From Neolewinella xylanilytica (GTDB lineage Bacteria; Bacteroidota; Bacteroidia; Chitinophagales; Saprospiraceae): DNA of 64,000 nt. The stretch lies in the NCBI RefSeq assembly GCF_002934605.1, contig NZ_PTJC01000005.1, positions 1,488,001 to 1,552,000 of the forward strand. The letters run 5' to 3'. Below the pieces are notes generated by a model that was not told the origin of the DNA, ran no database searches, and worked only from the letters and a program-made list of their open reading frames with translations. Shown one piece after another: positions 1 through 8,067 of the stretch. Position 1 is the stretch's first letter; each line of letters starts with the position of its first letter. The translations under genes were made by a program, and so were the position numbers.

Positions 1-378
1 GAGTAAGTCGATTTGAATCGTCTCCCGGTAGGAGAAGAGAAAGTATTTGATCACCAGTTCGAGGGGCGTGAAGAGCACCGACAAACCGATCAGCGCCGCC
101 GTGTACACCAGGTATTTACCCGTCTTAAGGTAGGTGGGGAACAGGAAGAGCAGGTTCGTATACACCACGATGGCGAAGACCAGCACGGTGATGAGTTCGT
201 TGACGATCGCCAGTCCCAACCCGATTTCTCCGGTTTGCATCTGCAGGATGACCAGGATCCAGAAGAAAACAAACCAACCGATCCCGTGGTAGAAAGGCCG
301 GCGCACGAGCGTACTGCCCAGGCGGTCGGCAAAATGACTGATCTGGGCGCCTGCGGATTCTCGGGTGGCGGTCGACAT
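1..378 (-). CDS. LytS/YehU-like sensor histidine kinase, N-terminal part (cut by window edge)
   Basis: The reading frame opens at an ATG (complement of 376-378) and runs without a stop off the left edge, giving 126 residues. It begins with a short polar segment and then has at least three hydrophobic segments (around residues 31-47, 52-78 and 88-108) separated by short loops. The pattern 'RPFYHGIGWFVFFW' near residue 27 followed by alternating helices resembles the membrane-embedded N-terminus of Bacteroidota histidine kinases of the LytS/YehU type, in which a His-kinase domain (PF06580) follows and a LytTR response regulator usually lies next door. The kinase domain is outside the window, so the family call is an inference from the N-terminus only. 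Confidence 0.55.
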   Translation of the reverse strand, partial: MSTATRESAGAQISHFADRLGSTLVRRPFYHGIGWFVFFWILVILQMQTGEIGLGLAIVNELITVLVFAIVVYTNLLFLFPTYLKTGKYLVYTAALIGLSVLFTPLELVIKYFLFSYRETIQIDLL

Positions 379-493
379 GGGCCGTAAAATAAGGTGGAGG
401 GAGGGGTTCGGGGAAGGAATTTCTACCAATCCGGCTTCCGCGGCGATGAAAGGGGCCTCCAACAATTACCGGGGGCTAACCGTTTTCCCGCCT

Positions 494-757
494 ATGGGAA
501 CGTACCTCATCGCAGCCGTAGCCGCGGCCATCATCTACCGGATCGGACGGGAAGTCATGGGCAGTTTCCGACACCCGGACGACGAGGAGCTCCTCGACTA
601 CTGGAACGGGGTGACGCGGGATGAGGATCGCGGCGCTTACCGACAGATCAGCGAACACCTCTCTAGCTGCGATAGCTGCCGCGACCGGCTGGACGAGCTG
701 CGCAAACGTCCCGGGGGCCCGGGAGCGCATTCCCCGCTGATCACCCGGCGCTACTAA
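494..757 (+). CDS. Small membrane-anchored protein with zinc-finger-like HxxxCxxC motif
   Basis: An 87-residue protein if started at the ATG at 494; the frame is open further upstream (ATG at 446), but the 494 start places a transmembrane helix (MGTYLIAAVAAAIIYRIG) at the very N-terminus. The soluble part contains HPDDEELLDYWNG and then HLSSCDSCRDRL, an H-x3-C-x2-C arrangement like the zinc-binding motif of anti-sigma factors (ZAS domain). It is too short to carry a normal anti-sigma fold on the other side of the membrane, and no sigma factor gene is adjacent. It is divergent from the LytS-like kinase gene. The function is unknown; a metal-binding regulatory peptide is an inference. Confidence 0.5.
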   Translation: MGTYLIAAVAAAIIYRIGREVMGSFRHPDDEELLDYWNGVTRDEDRGAYRQISEHLSSCDSCRDRLDELRKRPGGPGAHSPLITRRY

Positions 758-810
758 ACATCGTAGGCCCGACGCACGGTTAGGGAAGTACCAACAGTAA
801 AGCTATTTCC

Positions 811-2238
811 ATGACCATCCAGCGCTTCCACGACGAGATCAACGACCAGTATTCCTACCTCATCATTGAGCAAAAGGAAGCTATCGTAGTAGATCCCAGC
901 CGTAATGCCCAACGCTACTTAGCATACCTCAACGAACACCAACTCAAACTCGTGGGTATCGCCCTCACCCACCGCCCCGGCTCTTTCGCCAGCGGATGGG
1001 CGGAATTGCGCGAGAAAACCCGGGCTACGGTTATCGGAGCCAGTTCCTACCGCTTTCACGGGGAAGGGCATTACCTCCACGCCGGCCGCGCTACCATGTT
1101 CCCCTTCGGTGATGGCAGTCACCTGCAGACGCAGCCGACGCCGGGCTTTACGGCAGACAGTATCTGCCTGCTGGCCATGGATAGCGACGGGAAGGTGCAG
1201 GGCATCTTTACCGGCGGCGCGCTGCTTTACGACGGCGTGGGCTACCCCCTGCCGCGCCCCGAAGACAAAAACCCGCTCCACGGCCGAAAGACCTACGTAA
1301 AGGAGATGTACGAATCCTTGACGAAGCACATCAGCGGTTTTGCCCCGAAGGCTAACATCTATGCCGGTTTCGGAGAAGCGGCCCACTTCAGTAAAATGGC
1401 CGAGAGTCGGCACGCCCAGTTTAACCTCACGGAGGCGAAGGAGGAAAGTCCCGTCCTCAACCAGAAGGACGAAAATGCCTTCGAACGGTACGTGTTAGCG
1501 GATTATCCCTTCGTACCCGCCTACGTACAGGGCTGCCTGGAGAAGAACCCGAACGGCTACCAAAGCTGGGCCAAAGCGCTTTATCCCTTCCGGGAACTGT
1601 TGACGGAAGAACACCGGGGGGAAGCCCTCAAGTTGCCGGGAGATATGGCACCTGCGTCCCCGCAAAACCTATTACTCGACGGCGAGGAAGTGCTCGTTAT
1701 CGATACGCGGCATGCCGCAGACTTTACCGCCGGTCACCAACCCGGGGCCTTGAATATCCAGGCCGACGGACCCTTTGCCTTAGCGCTCGGGTCGGTGGTT
1801 AAGCCGGGGGAGGTATTCCACGTGATCATCGACGAGGAGGAGAAAACCTTCGGCATCGCGGAAAGCATCGCCAAGATCGGCTACGACGAGCAACTGCAGG
1901 GAGCGAGTAAATGGTCGGACGCCCACGACACGGTGCTGCCTAAGCCACTGAACCTCGACGACTTCAAAGCCAACCACGTGGGGCATTACACCATCGTCGA
2001 CGTACGCTCACCGGAAGCAGCCGAGAAGGACACCCGCTTCTACGGGGCGATTAATATTCCCTACTGGGAACTGCGGGGCCGCGCCGGACAGGTGCCCCGC
2101 GACCGACCGGTAGTCGTGCACTGCGGTGATGGATACGCCTCGGCGATCGGCGCCAGTATCCTGCGTCGGGAAATCGGCGACCGGGTGCCCGTTTACGATC
2201 TCGGTAAACGGATCAAGAAGTTCAAGGCAGGCAGATAA
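811..2238 (+). CDS. Metallo-beta-lactamase-fold/tandem rhodanese fusion with degenerate metal site
   Basis: A 475-residue protein with the layout of persulfide-dioxygenase-like MBL-rhodanese fusions: an MBL-fold domain (about 1-260) followed by two rhodanese domains (about 275-370 and 380-475). The usual THxHxDH metal signature is replaced by 'LTHRPGSFASG': only the first His survives. The later 'FTGD' aspartate is Gly (FTGGAL), and the final His region reads AGFGEAAH. The second rhodanese domain keeps a candidate active-site Cys in 'VVHCGDGYAS', whereas the first has VIIDEEE and no Cys. The MBL half is therefore probably non-catalytic, while sulfur transfer by the last domain remains possible. 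It stands alone and ends 5 nt before a strong terminator shared with the convergent reductase gene. Confidence 0.8.
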   Translation: MTIQRFHDEINDQYSYLIIEQKEAIVVDPSRNAQRYLAYLNEHQLKLVGIALTHRPGSFASGWAELREKTRATVIGASSYRFHGEGHYLHAGRATMFPFGDGSHLQTQPTPGFTADSICLLAMDSDGKVQGIFTGGALLYDGVGYPLPRPEDKNPLHGRKTYVKEMYESLTKHISGFAPKANIYAGFGEAAHFSKMAESRHAQFNLTEAKEESPVLNQKDENAFERYVLADYPFVPAYVQGCLEKNPNGYQSWAKALYPFRELLTEEHRGEALKLPGDMAPASPQNLLLDGEEVLVIDTRHAADFTAGHQPGALNIQADGPFALALGSVVKPGEVFHVIIDEEEKTFGIAESIAKIGYDEQLQGASKWSDAHDTVLPKPLNLDDFKANHVGHYTIVDVRSPEAAEKDTRFYGAINIPYWELRGRAGQVPRDRPVVVHCGDGYASAIGASILRREIGDRVPVYDLGKRIKKFKAGR

Positions 2239-2243
2239 ACGCA

Positions 2244-2280
2244 AAAACCGCCGGACGCAATGGCAGCGTCCGGCGGTTTT
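2244..2280. terminator. Bidirectional intrinsic terminator
   Basis: A perfect 15-bp inverted repeat (2244-2258 with 2266-2280, loop 2259-2265) with AAAA at the left foot and TTTT at the right foot. It lies between two convergent genes, so it can end transcription from both sides. Confidence 0.85.
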
Positions 2281-2305
2281 GATTTACGGTTTGCCCGAGG
2301 GGAGG

Positions 2306-3397
2306 CTAGACCTTTTCCGCGAGGGTGGGGTAGGTCAGATACCCCTCCGGCCCGGGGGTGTAAAAGGTTTCCTGGTTGGGGATATTCAGTTCGGCACCTT
2401 CCTGGAAACGCTCAACGAGATCGGGGTTAGCGATGAACGGCCGGCCGAAGGCTACGAGGTCGCCCTTATCGGCGGCAAGATCCTTCTCGGCTCGGTGGGC
2501 ATCGTAGCCACCGGAAAGGATGAAGGTGTTCTTGAAGGTGTCGCGCAGCGTATGCTTGATGGATTCCGGCACGGGCGGGGTACCCATAGCCTCGTGGTCT
2601 ACCATGTGCAGGTAGACGATGCCGATCTCGTTCAGGATCTCGGTGAGCCGGACGTAGGTTTCGTCGACGCTATCGAAAGGACCGATTTCGTTGAAGAAGC
2701 CGTAGGGGCTGACGCGCATACCCACCCGGTCGGCGCCGATGGCGGCCACCGTGGCTTCGGTCACGTCGCGGACGAAGCGCAGGCGGTTTTCCACCGATCC
2801 GCCGAACTGGTCGGTTCGGAGGTTGGTCTGGGGATTGATGAATTGTTCCAGCAGGTACCCGTTAGCGGCGTGAAGTTCTACGCCATCGAAGCCGGCGTCG
2901 ATGGCCAGTTTAGCGGAGCTGGCGTATTCCTTGACCGCGAACGTAATATCGTCCAGGGTCATTTCCTGTGCCAGGGGAATCGGCTGCAGGCCCTTACCGT
3001 CTACGTACATCTGGGTATCCGTCATCTCCACCGCGCTGGGCGCGAGTACCCGTCCGCCTTCGGGCAGGTTATCGGGGTGACTCACCCGGCCGCAGTGCAT
3101 CAACTGCATATAGATCTTGCCGCCGTTCGCGTGCACGGCATCCACGACTTTCTTCCAGCCTTCCATTTGCGCGGCGGAAAAATTACCGGGAATTCTTGGA
3201 TAGCCCAGACCGTTGAAACTGGGAGAGGTACCCTCGGTAATAATCAGGCCCGCGCCCGCCCGGTTCCCGTAGTAGGTCACCATCATGTCGTTCGGCACGT
3301 TGCCTTCGGCACGGGAACGGGTCATGGGGGCCATAACGACGCGGTTTTTCAGGGTAATGTTGCCGAGTTGGTACTCGGATAGTAGATGGTCTAGCAT
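2306..3397 (-). CDS. Old Yellow Enzyme family NADH:flavin oxidoreductase (NemA/xenobiotic reductase type)
   Basis: 363 residues starting at MLDHLLSEYQLGNITLKNR; the frame is open 31 codons further upstream, but the family starts here. It is an FMN-dependent TIM-barrel ene-reductase that reduces activated C=C bonds, nitrate esters or N-ethylmaleimide with NAD(P)H. Family marks are 'NRVVMAPMTRSRA' near the N-terminus, the His/Asn substrate pair in 'GVELHAANGYLLEQF', the 'NLRTDQFGGSVENR' block, and a C-terminal phosphate-binding region with 'ILSGGYDAHRAE'. The gene is monocistronic. Its upstream region has a promoter-like box (3488-3495) and a 12-bp palindrome (3451-3462) between that box and the start codon, which would fit control by a repressor, as in NemR/TetR- or MarR-controlled relatives. 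The precise substrate cannot be read from the sequence. Confidence 0.9.
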   Translation of the reverse strand: MLDHLLSEYQLGNITLKNRVVMAPMTRSRAEGNVPNDMMVTYYGNRAGAGLIITEGTSPSFNGLGYPRIPGNFSAAQMEGWKKVVDAVHANGGKIYMQLMHCGRVSHPDNLPEGGRVLAPSAVEMTDTQMYVDGKGLQPIPLAQEMTLDDITFAVKEYASSAKLAIDAGFDGVELHAANGYLLEQFINPQTNLRTDQFGGSVENRLRFVRDVTEATVAAIGADRVGMRVSPYGFFNEIGPFDSVDETYVRLTEILNEIGIVYLHMVDHEAMGTPPVPESIKHTLRDTFKNTFILSGGYDAHRAEKDLAADKGDLVAFGRPFIANPDLVERFQEGAELNIPNQETFYTPGPEGYLTYPTLAEKV

Positions 3398-3450
3398 AGC
3401 TTTCTTGGTTTGTACATGCAACGGCTGCATCGCCGTAAGGTTGCCTATAC

Positions 3451-3462
3451 ATGTATATACAT
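3451..3462. promoter_or_regulatory. Perfect palindrome ATGTATATACAT, candidate operator of the reductase gene
   Basis: A 12-bp perfect palindrome lies 54 nt upstream of the reductase ATG and about 25 nt downstream of a TACTTTTG box (complement of 3488-3495). It sits in an AT-rich patch. A repressor bound here would block transcription from the reductase promoter. No regulator gene is adjacent, so the binding protein is unknown. Confidence 0.4.
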
Positions 3463-3579
3463 TAATATGCCAGGGGGTAGAAACCGGCAAAAGTAACGTA
3501 TTCGCAGGTTTAGCTTATATTTAAGCATTGCTCCGAGCCGCTGGGGCGGGTTTTCCACGCGTTGCCTAAAACCCAAACT

Positions 3580-4245
3580 ATGTTACGCACCCTTTACCTA
3601 CTGCTATCCATTCCGTTGCTCCTGTTACTGAGCAGTTCCCCGGCGGTGCCAGATGACAACCCCGCCACGCCCGTTATCACGGAAACCACCCTGCCCCCCT
3701 TCAGCCACGGGACGGCTTCCGGTGACAATATGATGCAGTTCCGGGGCTATACGGTCAGCCATGTGCTAAGCGAGCTCACTTCCTTACCGGTCGATTACCG
3801 GTTGGAGGAAGATCCGCGGATAGATTTCAACTACGCTTATCCCGACTTATCCACCGAAGAGGCTACCAAAGTGGCCATCCGGGCACTGGTGGAGTTCGTG
3901 GGTGGTCGCGTAGCGGGCATGTTCACGACTACCCCCGGCTACTTGCTGGAGGCTTCTCCCACCATTGGTAAACGGAGCGCGGAGGACCTGGGCCTTTCCG
4001 GTACCGGGAAGAAAGTGGAAAACAACCGCGTAGGGGCCTCGGAGCTTTCCCTGAGCGAGTTAGCCGCATTACTTAACGCATACCGCCCCGAAGGCTTTTA
4101 CGCCGAGGATGATGCCTGTTGCGTAAGTGTCCTTTTTCCGGCCGACGCCTCGCTGGAAGCGCTGGAGCAGGGGCTACTGGAAACGGCTGGGGTGAGGTTG
4201 CGGGCGGGGAAACCGATGGTTACCGGTCTGCGGGTGACCCGCTAG
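3580..4245 (+). CDS. Exported hypothetical protein
   Basis: 221 residues from the ATG at 3580, which puts a Sec signal peptide (MLRTLYLLLSIPLLLLLSSSPA) at the N-terminus; an upstream TTG (3562) would add six residues. The mature part is acidic and has no motif I can assign. Its layout, with 'FRGYTVSHVLSELTSLPVDYRLEEDP' followed by 'EEATKVAIRALVEFVGGRV', hints at a small alpha/beta module of the secretin/TonB short N-terminal or DUF3738 kind, but this is only a resemblance. Two adjacent Cys (DACCVSV) occur late in the protein. It converges on the lipoprotein gene that ends at the next base, 4246. Confidence 0.7.
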   Translation: MLRTLYLLLSIPLLLLLSSSPAVPDDNPATPVITETTLPPFSHGTASGDNMMQFRGYTVSHVLSELTSLPVDYRLEEDPRIDFNYAYPDLSTEEATKVAIRALVEFVGGRVAGMFTTTPGYLLEASPTIGKRSAEDLGLSGTGKKVENNRVGASELSLSELAALLNAYRPEGFYAEDDACCVSVLFPADASLEALEQGLLETAGVRLRAGKPMVTGLRVTR

Positions 4246-4728
4246 CTAGCGGCGGGTTTCTACCTCCAACTCCCGGTATCCCGTTTGCGGATCTTCCGTA
4301 CGAATGAACCGGTGGTCAAGGCTTTCGCCGATGACGATCTCCGCGGTGGTGTACACCACATTCCCCTCGAGCAGGTGGCCGCCGATCGTTTTCCCCTCCC
4401 CGTCGGATACGCTGAGGTGAAGATGGCTACCGTGCATACTCACCGTTCCGACCAGACTGACGATTTCGAAGTGGCCCGTACCGGTAGATCCGTCGGGCTG
4501 GTTCGCGAACCGGAGTTGCCAGTCCGTCAGGCTACCCACGCAGGTAACGATATAGCCCGCCTCGATCCGGTGGTCTTCGACGTACCGCTGGATCTCCTCC
4601 CGCAGATCTTCGCCGGGTGCCAAACGGAAGGCATGGATACGGGGAGCAGCGTGGGGCATAGGGCTAGATGATGGCTGGCAGCCAGTGACGAAGAGGAAGA
4701 CTGCCAACGCCAGGAATTTTTGGATCAT
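4246..4728 (-). CDS. Lipoprotein with a PPC (DUF296) domain
   Basis: 160 residues starting with a lipoprotein signal peptide (MIQKFLALAVFLFVTGCQ; lipobox FVTGC, acylated Cys at about 17). The rest is one PPC/DUF296 domain: 'EAGYIVTCVGSLTDWQLRFA', 'HFEIVSLVGTVS', the histidine-rich 'HGSHLHLSVSDGEGK' and 'GGHLLEGNVVYTTAEIVI'. In plants this fold sits behind AT-hooks in nuclear proteins, while stand-alone prokaryotic forms are trimeric and carry a putative metal site made by the clustered histidines. An exported, membrane-tethered PPC domain argues against DNA binding here and for ligand or metal binding in the periplasm (inference). Upstream, 4729-4887 shows nothing recognisable. Confidence 0.8.
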   Translation of the reverse strand: MIQKFLALAVFLFVTGCQPSSSPMPHAAPRIHAFRLAPGEDLREEIQRYVEDHRIEAGYIVTCVGSLTDWQLRFANQPDGSTGTGHFEIVSLVGTVSMHGSHLHLSVSDGEGKTIGGHLLEGNVVYTTAEIVIGESLDHRFIRTEDPQTGYRELEVETRR

Positions 4729-4887
4729 ACGGTAATTTCCGCAGGGTAGGCGGGATTCAGCCCCAAGGTAAGACTACCACCGTTCGTTGACGTGGTAGGG
4801 GGGGGACTGCTCCCAGGAGATCGTCTTTCCGTGCCCCTACCCAGCATCGCCGGCCAAAGTAGGTCAGACCGTCCATCCACCCCGTAG

Positions 4888-4978
4888 GTAAACCGCAGGT
4901 TAAATTTCTGATGGTCGCTGGGGAATGAACTGGTCGGACGAGTAGTCGTCCGACGACTACTCGCGCGACCACTACCCG
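4888..4978 (+). repeat. Leader-plus-15-bp-module element, copy A
   Basis: A 45-nt leader (4888-4932; begins GTAAACCGCAGGTTAA) runs straight into three 15-bp modules (GTCGGACGAGTAGTC, GTCCGACGACTACTC, GCGCGACCACTACCC; 4933-4977). Positions 4934-4953 form an 8-bp inverted repeat, TCGGACGA/TCGTCCGA. The array stops 2 nt from the stop codon of the acyl-CoA dehydrogenase gene (4980-4982). The same 45-nt leader with a following array occurs at 33496, 48313 (reverse) and 63357. Confidence 0.8.
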
Positions 4979-4979
4979 C

Positions 4980-7358
4980 CTAAAGCGCGATCGGCGCCCC
5001 CAATAACTCATCCGGAATCCCGAAGCCATCGACCAGCACCCCCGCCTCCGGACGCAACTCGGCACAGAGCACGTCCACCAACTTACGGATCGCCTTGCTC
5101 TTTTGTCCGCTGATGTAGTCGCTCTCCATATACCAGCCGGCGTGGTGCTCGATGGTGTGTACGGCGTAGAGGAGGATCGTCTTTTCGAGTAGGTCTACGG
5201 CCTCCGTCGAAGGCTTGTCATTGGAGGACACATCCGATGTGTTTCCGGATGCCGCCGGTCGGGCCCCGCGCAGATCGTCTATCCGTGCCAGGCTTTCGTC
5301 CAGCACCAGTTGCTCCACGTAAGCTTCGGCCGCGGCGATCATGTGGGTCTGGCAGAGCAGGCCGGCTTCGTAGGCGCTTTTCCCGTCCTTGATGTACGCC
5401 CGCAGCCGCTGGGCCAGGGTGCTCACCAGGCGGCGGGTACGAAAGTGGAAAGCGGACTGATAGAAGGACCGGCTCTCGAGGTGCTCGCGGTCCGTCTGCC
5501 GCACCACATAGGGGTTCTGCTCGGTGACGATGGTGCCCACCCGCCGGCCGATGAATTTCAGTACCGCAAAGTTGCCGTCCTCCTGGAACGACTTTTTGAA
5601 CTCCGTCAGCAAGCTCTTGGCCAGTAGCTGCATGAGCACGGTGTTGTCTCCCTCGAAGGTGGTGAAGATGTCCGTATCCGCCTTCAGGTCGGCGATGCGG
5701 TTCTCCGCCAGGTAGCCCTTACCGCCCGTCGCTTCCCGGCACTCCTGAATGGCGGCGGTGGTGAACCAGGTGGCGTAGGATTTCAATCCCGCGGCCATCG
5801 CCTCGATTTCCCGCATCTCCGATTCGGTGCGGTTCACGAAACGGACCAGTAGGTGGTCCAGGCCGAAGTGAATGGCGTAAGCCTTGGCGACCAGCGGGAT
5901 CAACCGTCGTTGCTGATTCGGATAGTCCATGATGATCGTTTCCGACCGCATCGACTCCGACGGGAATTGCCGGCGCCGCAAGCCGTACCGCACGGCAATA
6001 GCCAACGCCGATTTTGCCGCGCTTAGTCCCGCCCGTGGCACGAATACCCGCCCGCCGACCAACGTACCCAGCATGGTGAAGAAGCGGCGGCCCGGACTCT
6101 CGATCGGGCTCTCGTATTCACCGGCTTCGTTGATGCCCCCGTATTTGTTGAGCAGGTTGGCTACCGGCACCCGCACGTGATCGAACCAGAGGCGACCGTT
6201 ATCCACTCCGTTCAGCCCCATTTTGTAGCCGTTGTCCTCCACCCGGATGCCGGGCAGTACCAATCCCTGTTCGTCGCGTATCGGTACGACAACGGCGTGG
6301 ACGCCATGGCTCTTTCCGTCAACGATCAGTTGGCAGAAGACGGCCGCCATGCGGGCGTGCATCGCGTTACCGATGTATTCCTTGCCCGCCGCGACGCTCG
6401 GGGAGTGGACGATCAGCTCTTCGGTTTCCGAATCGTACACCGCCGTGGTTTCCAGTCCCCGTACGTTGCTCCCGTGACCGGTCTCCGTCATCGCGAAGCA
6501 GCCGGGCAGTTCCAGTTGGCCGGTAGCCTGCAAGTATTTATCGTGGTGGTATTTCGTGCCCAGGTTGTACACGGCACCCCCCCACAGCCCGAACTGTACA
6601 CCGAACTTGATCACCAGGCTCAGGTCGTGGTAAGCGATGGTCTCGAAGGCCGCCGCGTAGTCCGACATGCTGTCCTGCCCGCCGTATTCCTCCGGGTAGG
6701 ACAAAGCGCCGATGCCCTCCTGCGCCAGTTCTTTGCACCACCGCAGCACTTGTTCCCGGTAATCCTCCTTGATGCGCAGGGTAGGCCGCTCGAAGGAAGG
6801 CCGCAGTAAAATGGCTTTGGTGCGTTCGATCACGTCGGTATGCCCGTCTTCCAAAATTGCCTGCAGCACCTTGGGATCAATCCGTGACCCGGTAATGGCT
6901 TCCGCCAGTTTTTCCCGTTCGTCGTAGAGGGGGAAGAGCGACCGGTAGGTGTCTTCCTCGATCCCCCAGAGCATTTGCTCGATCCGGGTGAGGGCGGGCA
7001 GTTGCTCGCCCCAGAATTCCCGGCGCCCATCGGCGTCTTCTTCCGCGGCCAGACCAAGCCAGGCACCCAACTCGGCCAGACTGGCGGGGCGGTCAGTCGG
7101 TAAGGCTCCCGCCGCCTCCCGACCGCTGCTCAGCCACTGCTGGTACCGCTCCCGGGCGGGGGGGCGTGCCGGATCGCTCCATTCGAGCAGCAGAATCTTG
7201 TCCTCCCGCGATAGAAAAGGTAAACCCGCGGCCTCCTCACGGATCGATTCGATCTCGTGCACGCTCAAGTGGCGGTCCGACCAGGCTGCGTACAAAAACG
7301 GAACCATTGCCTGGATACCGGGGGAAAGGGAAGTGTTACTTTGGAGGTCTGCGCCCAT
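4980..7358 (-). CDS. Large acyl-CoA dehydrogenase/oxidase family protein with N-terminal extension
   Basis: 792 residues from the ATG at 7358 (a TTG at 7382 is also in frame). Residues from about 200 on form an FAD-dependent acyl-CoA dehydrogenase core of the acyl-CoA oxidase-like branch: 'CFAMTETGHGSNVRGLET' (substrate/FAD region), 'GYKMGLNGVDNGRLWFDHVRVP', 'REATGGKGYLAENRI', and the catalytic Glu within 'TTFEGDNTVLMQLLAK'. The first ~190 residues are a helical extension ('AAWSDRHLSVHEIESIREEA') resembling a TerB-like or EF-hand-like acidic domain, which explains the length against ~400 in ordinary dehydrogenases and ~650 in oxidases. It probably acts on fatty acyl-CoA in beta-oxidation. It is the last gene of the helicase/DUF3592 run and overlaps its upstream neighbour by 23 nt. 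Confidence 0.85.
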   Translation of the reverse strand: MGADLQSNTSLSPGIQAMVPFLYAAWSDRHLSVHEIESIREEAAGLPFLSREDKILLLEWSDPARPPARERYQQWLSSGREAAGALPTDRPASLAELGAWLGLAAEEDADGRREFWGEQLPALTRIEQMLWGIEEDTYRSLFPLYDEREKLAEAITGSRIDPKVLQAILEDGHTDVIERTKAILLRPSFERPTLRIKEDYREQVLRWCKELAQEGIGALSYPEEYGGQDSMSDYAAAFETIAYHDLSLVIKFGVQFGLWGGAVYNLGTKYHHDKYLQATGQLELPGCFAMTETGHGSNVRGLETTAVYDSETEELIVHSPSVAAGKEYIGNAMHARMAAVFCQLIVDGKSHGVHAVVVPIRDEQGLVLPGIRVEDNGYKMGLNGVDNGRLWFDHVRVPVANLLNKYGGINEAGEYESPIESPGRRFFTMLGTLVGGRVFVPRAGLSAAKSALAIAVRYGLRRRQFPSESMRSETIIMDYPNQQRRLIPLVAKAYAIHFGLDHLLVRFVNRTESEMREIEAMAAGLKSYATWFTTAAIQECREATGGKGYLAENRIADLKADTDIFTTFEGDNTVLMQLLAKSLLTEFKKSFQEDGNFAVLKFIGRRVGTIVTEQNPYVVRQTDREHLESRSFYQSAFHFRTRRLVSTLAQRLRAYIKDGKSAYEAGLLCQTHMIAAAEAYVEQLVLDESLARIDDLRGARPAASGNTSDVSSNDKPSTEAVDLLEKTILLYAVHTIEHHAGWYMESDYISGQKSKAIRKLVDVLCAELRPEAGVLVDGFGIPDELLGAPIAL

Positions 7359-8067
7359 GCCTGATCGATGTTTGGTTTTCAAACGCCGGTCGGCCTCGCG
7401 TGGTTGGTCCGGCTTGGTCGTTAACGGTACCGGACGCCACTTCGTCTCCAGAATTTTGGGCGCCGGGGCGCAGGATAGGGCATGGGCTCAGCCGTTGCGC
7501 AAGCTGTACGGGCGGTTTGGCCGAGTGATAGGAAATTAAGGCGAGTACGGGAACGAAAAGCAATAAGAGAATCATCATTTCACCGGTCAGTATTCCTCTC
7601 CAGGCGGGACTTGCGTAAATCATGTAGGGCAAAACTATCCCCACTGTAGCTAGTAGGAATAGCTCTAAATACCCCATGATTTCCGTCCCCCCGGTCAAAT
7701 AATTGTCCGTAGGGTTGTCTGGGTTGAACACCACGTTGTACCGACGACTTTGCCCTAACTCCCGTAGAAAAAGCGAGGCATCAGACTCCGTTATATACCG
7801 CATCCCCGGTGCCAGCCGATTGCCGGTGTAGCGCGCTCCTCTGGCGTAGAAAACGTACGGCTGTTCGAGTTCGGCCCGGTAGTAATTTACATAACGGAAG
7901 GCATCGCGGTAGCCGGTGCACAGTCGGTCCGGCCCCTCCGCCAACGTGGCCGGTGCCTGCGGCCAGCCGAGGGTTCGCTGATGCCGGCTCTCCCGCCTGA
8001 AGATCCAAACGAGGTACAGCACACTCAGTACAAAAAGTAGCATCGACAAGCCGTCAAAGAGGATCAC
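7336..8067 (-). CDS. DUF3592 membrane protein (second of tandem pair)
   Basis: 243 residues from GTG at 8067; ATG at 8043 is an alternative that begins right at the first membrane helix. Architecture: an N-terminal TM helix, a ~90-residue soluble domain with 'QPYVFYARGARYTGNRLAP' and 'YNVVFNPDNPTDNYL' (the DUF3592 signature: aromatic strands, then V-x-Y/F-NP-x-xP), two C-terminal TM helices, and a polar tail rich in Gly/Asn/Arg. It is clearly paralogous to the upstream gene (same spacing of the YVFYARG and FNPD motifs). It overlaps that gene by 14 nt and the dehydrogenase by 23 nt, so the three are probably co-translated. The molecular function of DUF3592 is unknown. Confidence 0.75.
   Translation of the reverse strand: MILFDGLSMLLFVLSVLYLVWIFRRESRHQRTLGWPQAPATLAEGPDRLCTGYRDAFRYVNYYRAELEQPYVFYARGARYTGNRLAPGMRYITESDASLFLRELGQSRRYNVVFNPDNPTDNYLTGGTEIMGYLELFLLATVGIVLPYMIYASPAWRGILTGEMMILLLLFVPVLALISYHSAKPPVQLAQRLSPCPILRPGAQNSGDEVASGTVNDQAGPTTRGRPAFENQTSIRHGRRPPK

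Noticed and set aside
13-387. 124-codon plus-strand frame at the left edge
   Set aside because: It lies opposite the LytS-like kinase N-terminus, whose membrane helices and start are convincing.
2126-3382. 418-codon open frame on the plus strand opposite the Old Yellow Enzyme gene
   Set aside because: It is the antisense shadow of a clearly conserved gene; such long shadows are common in high-GC DNA, and the translation has no recognisable domain.
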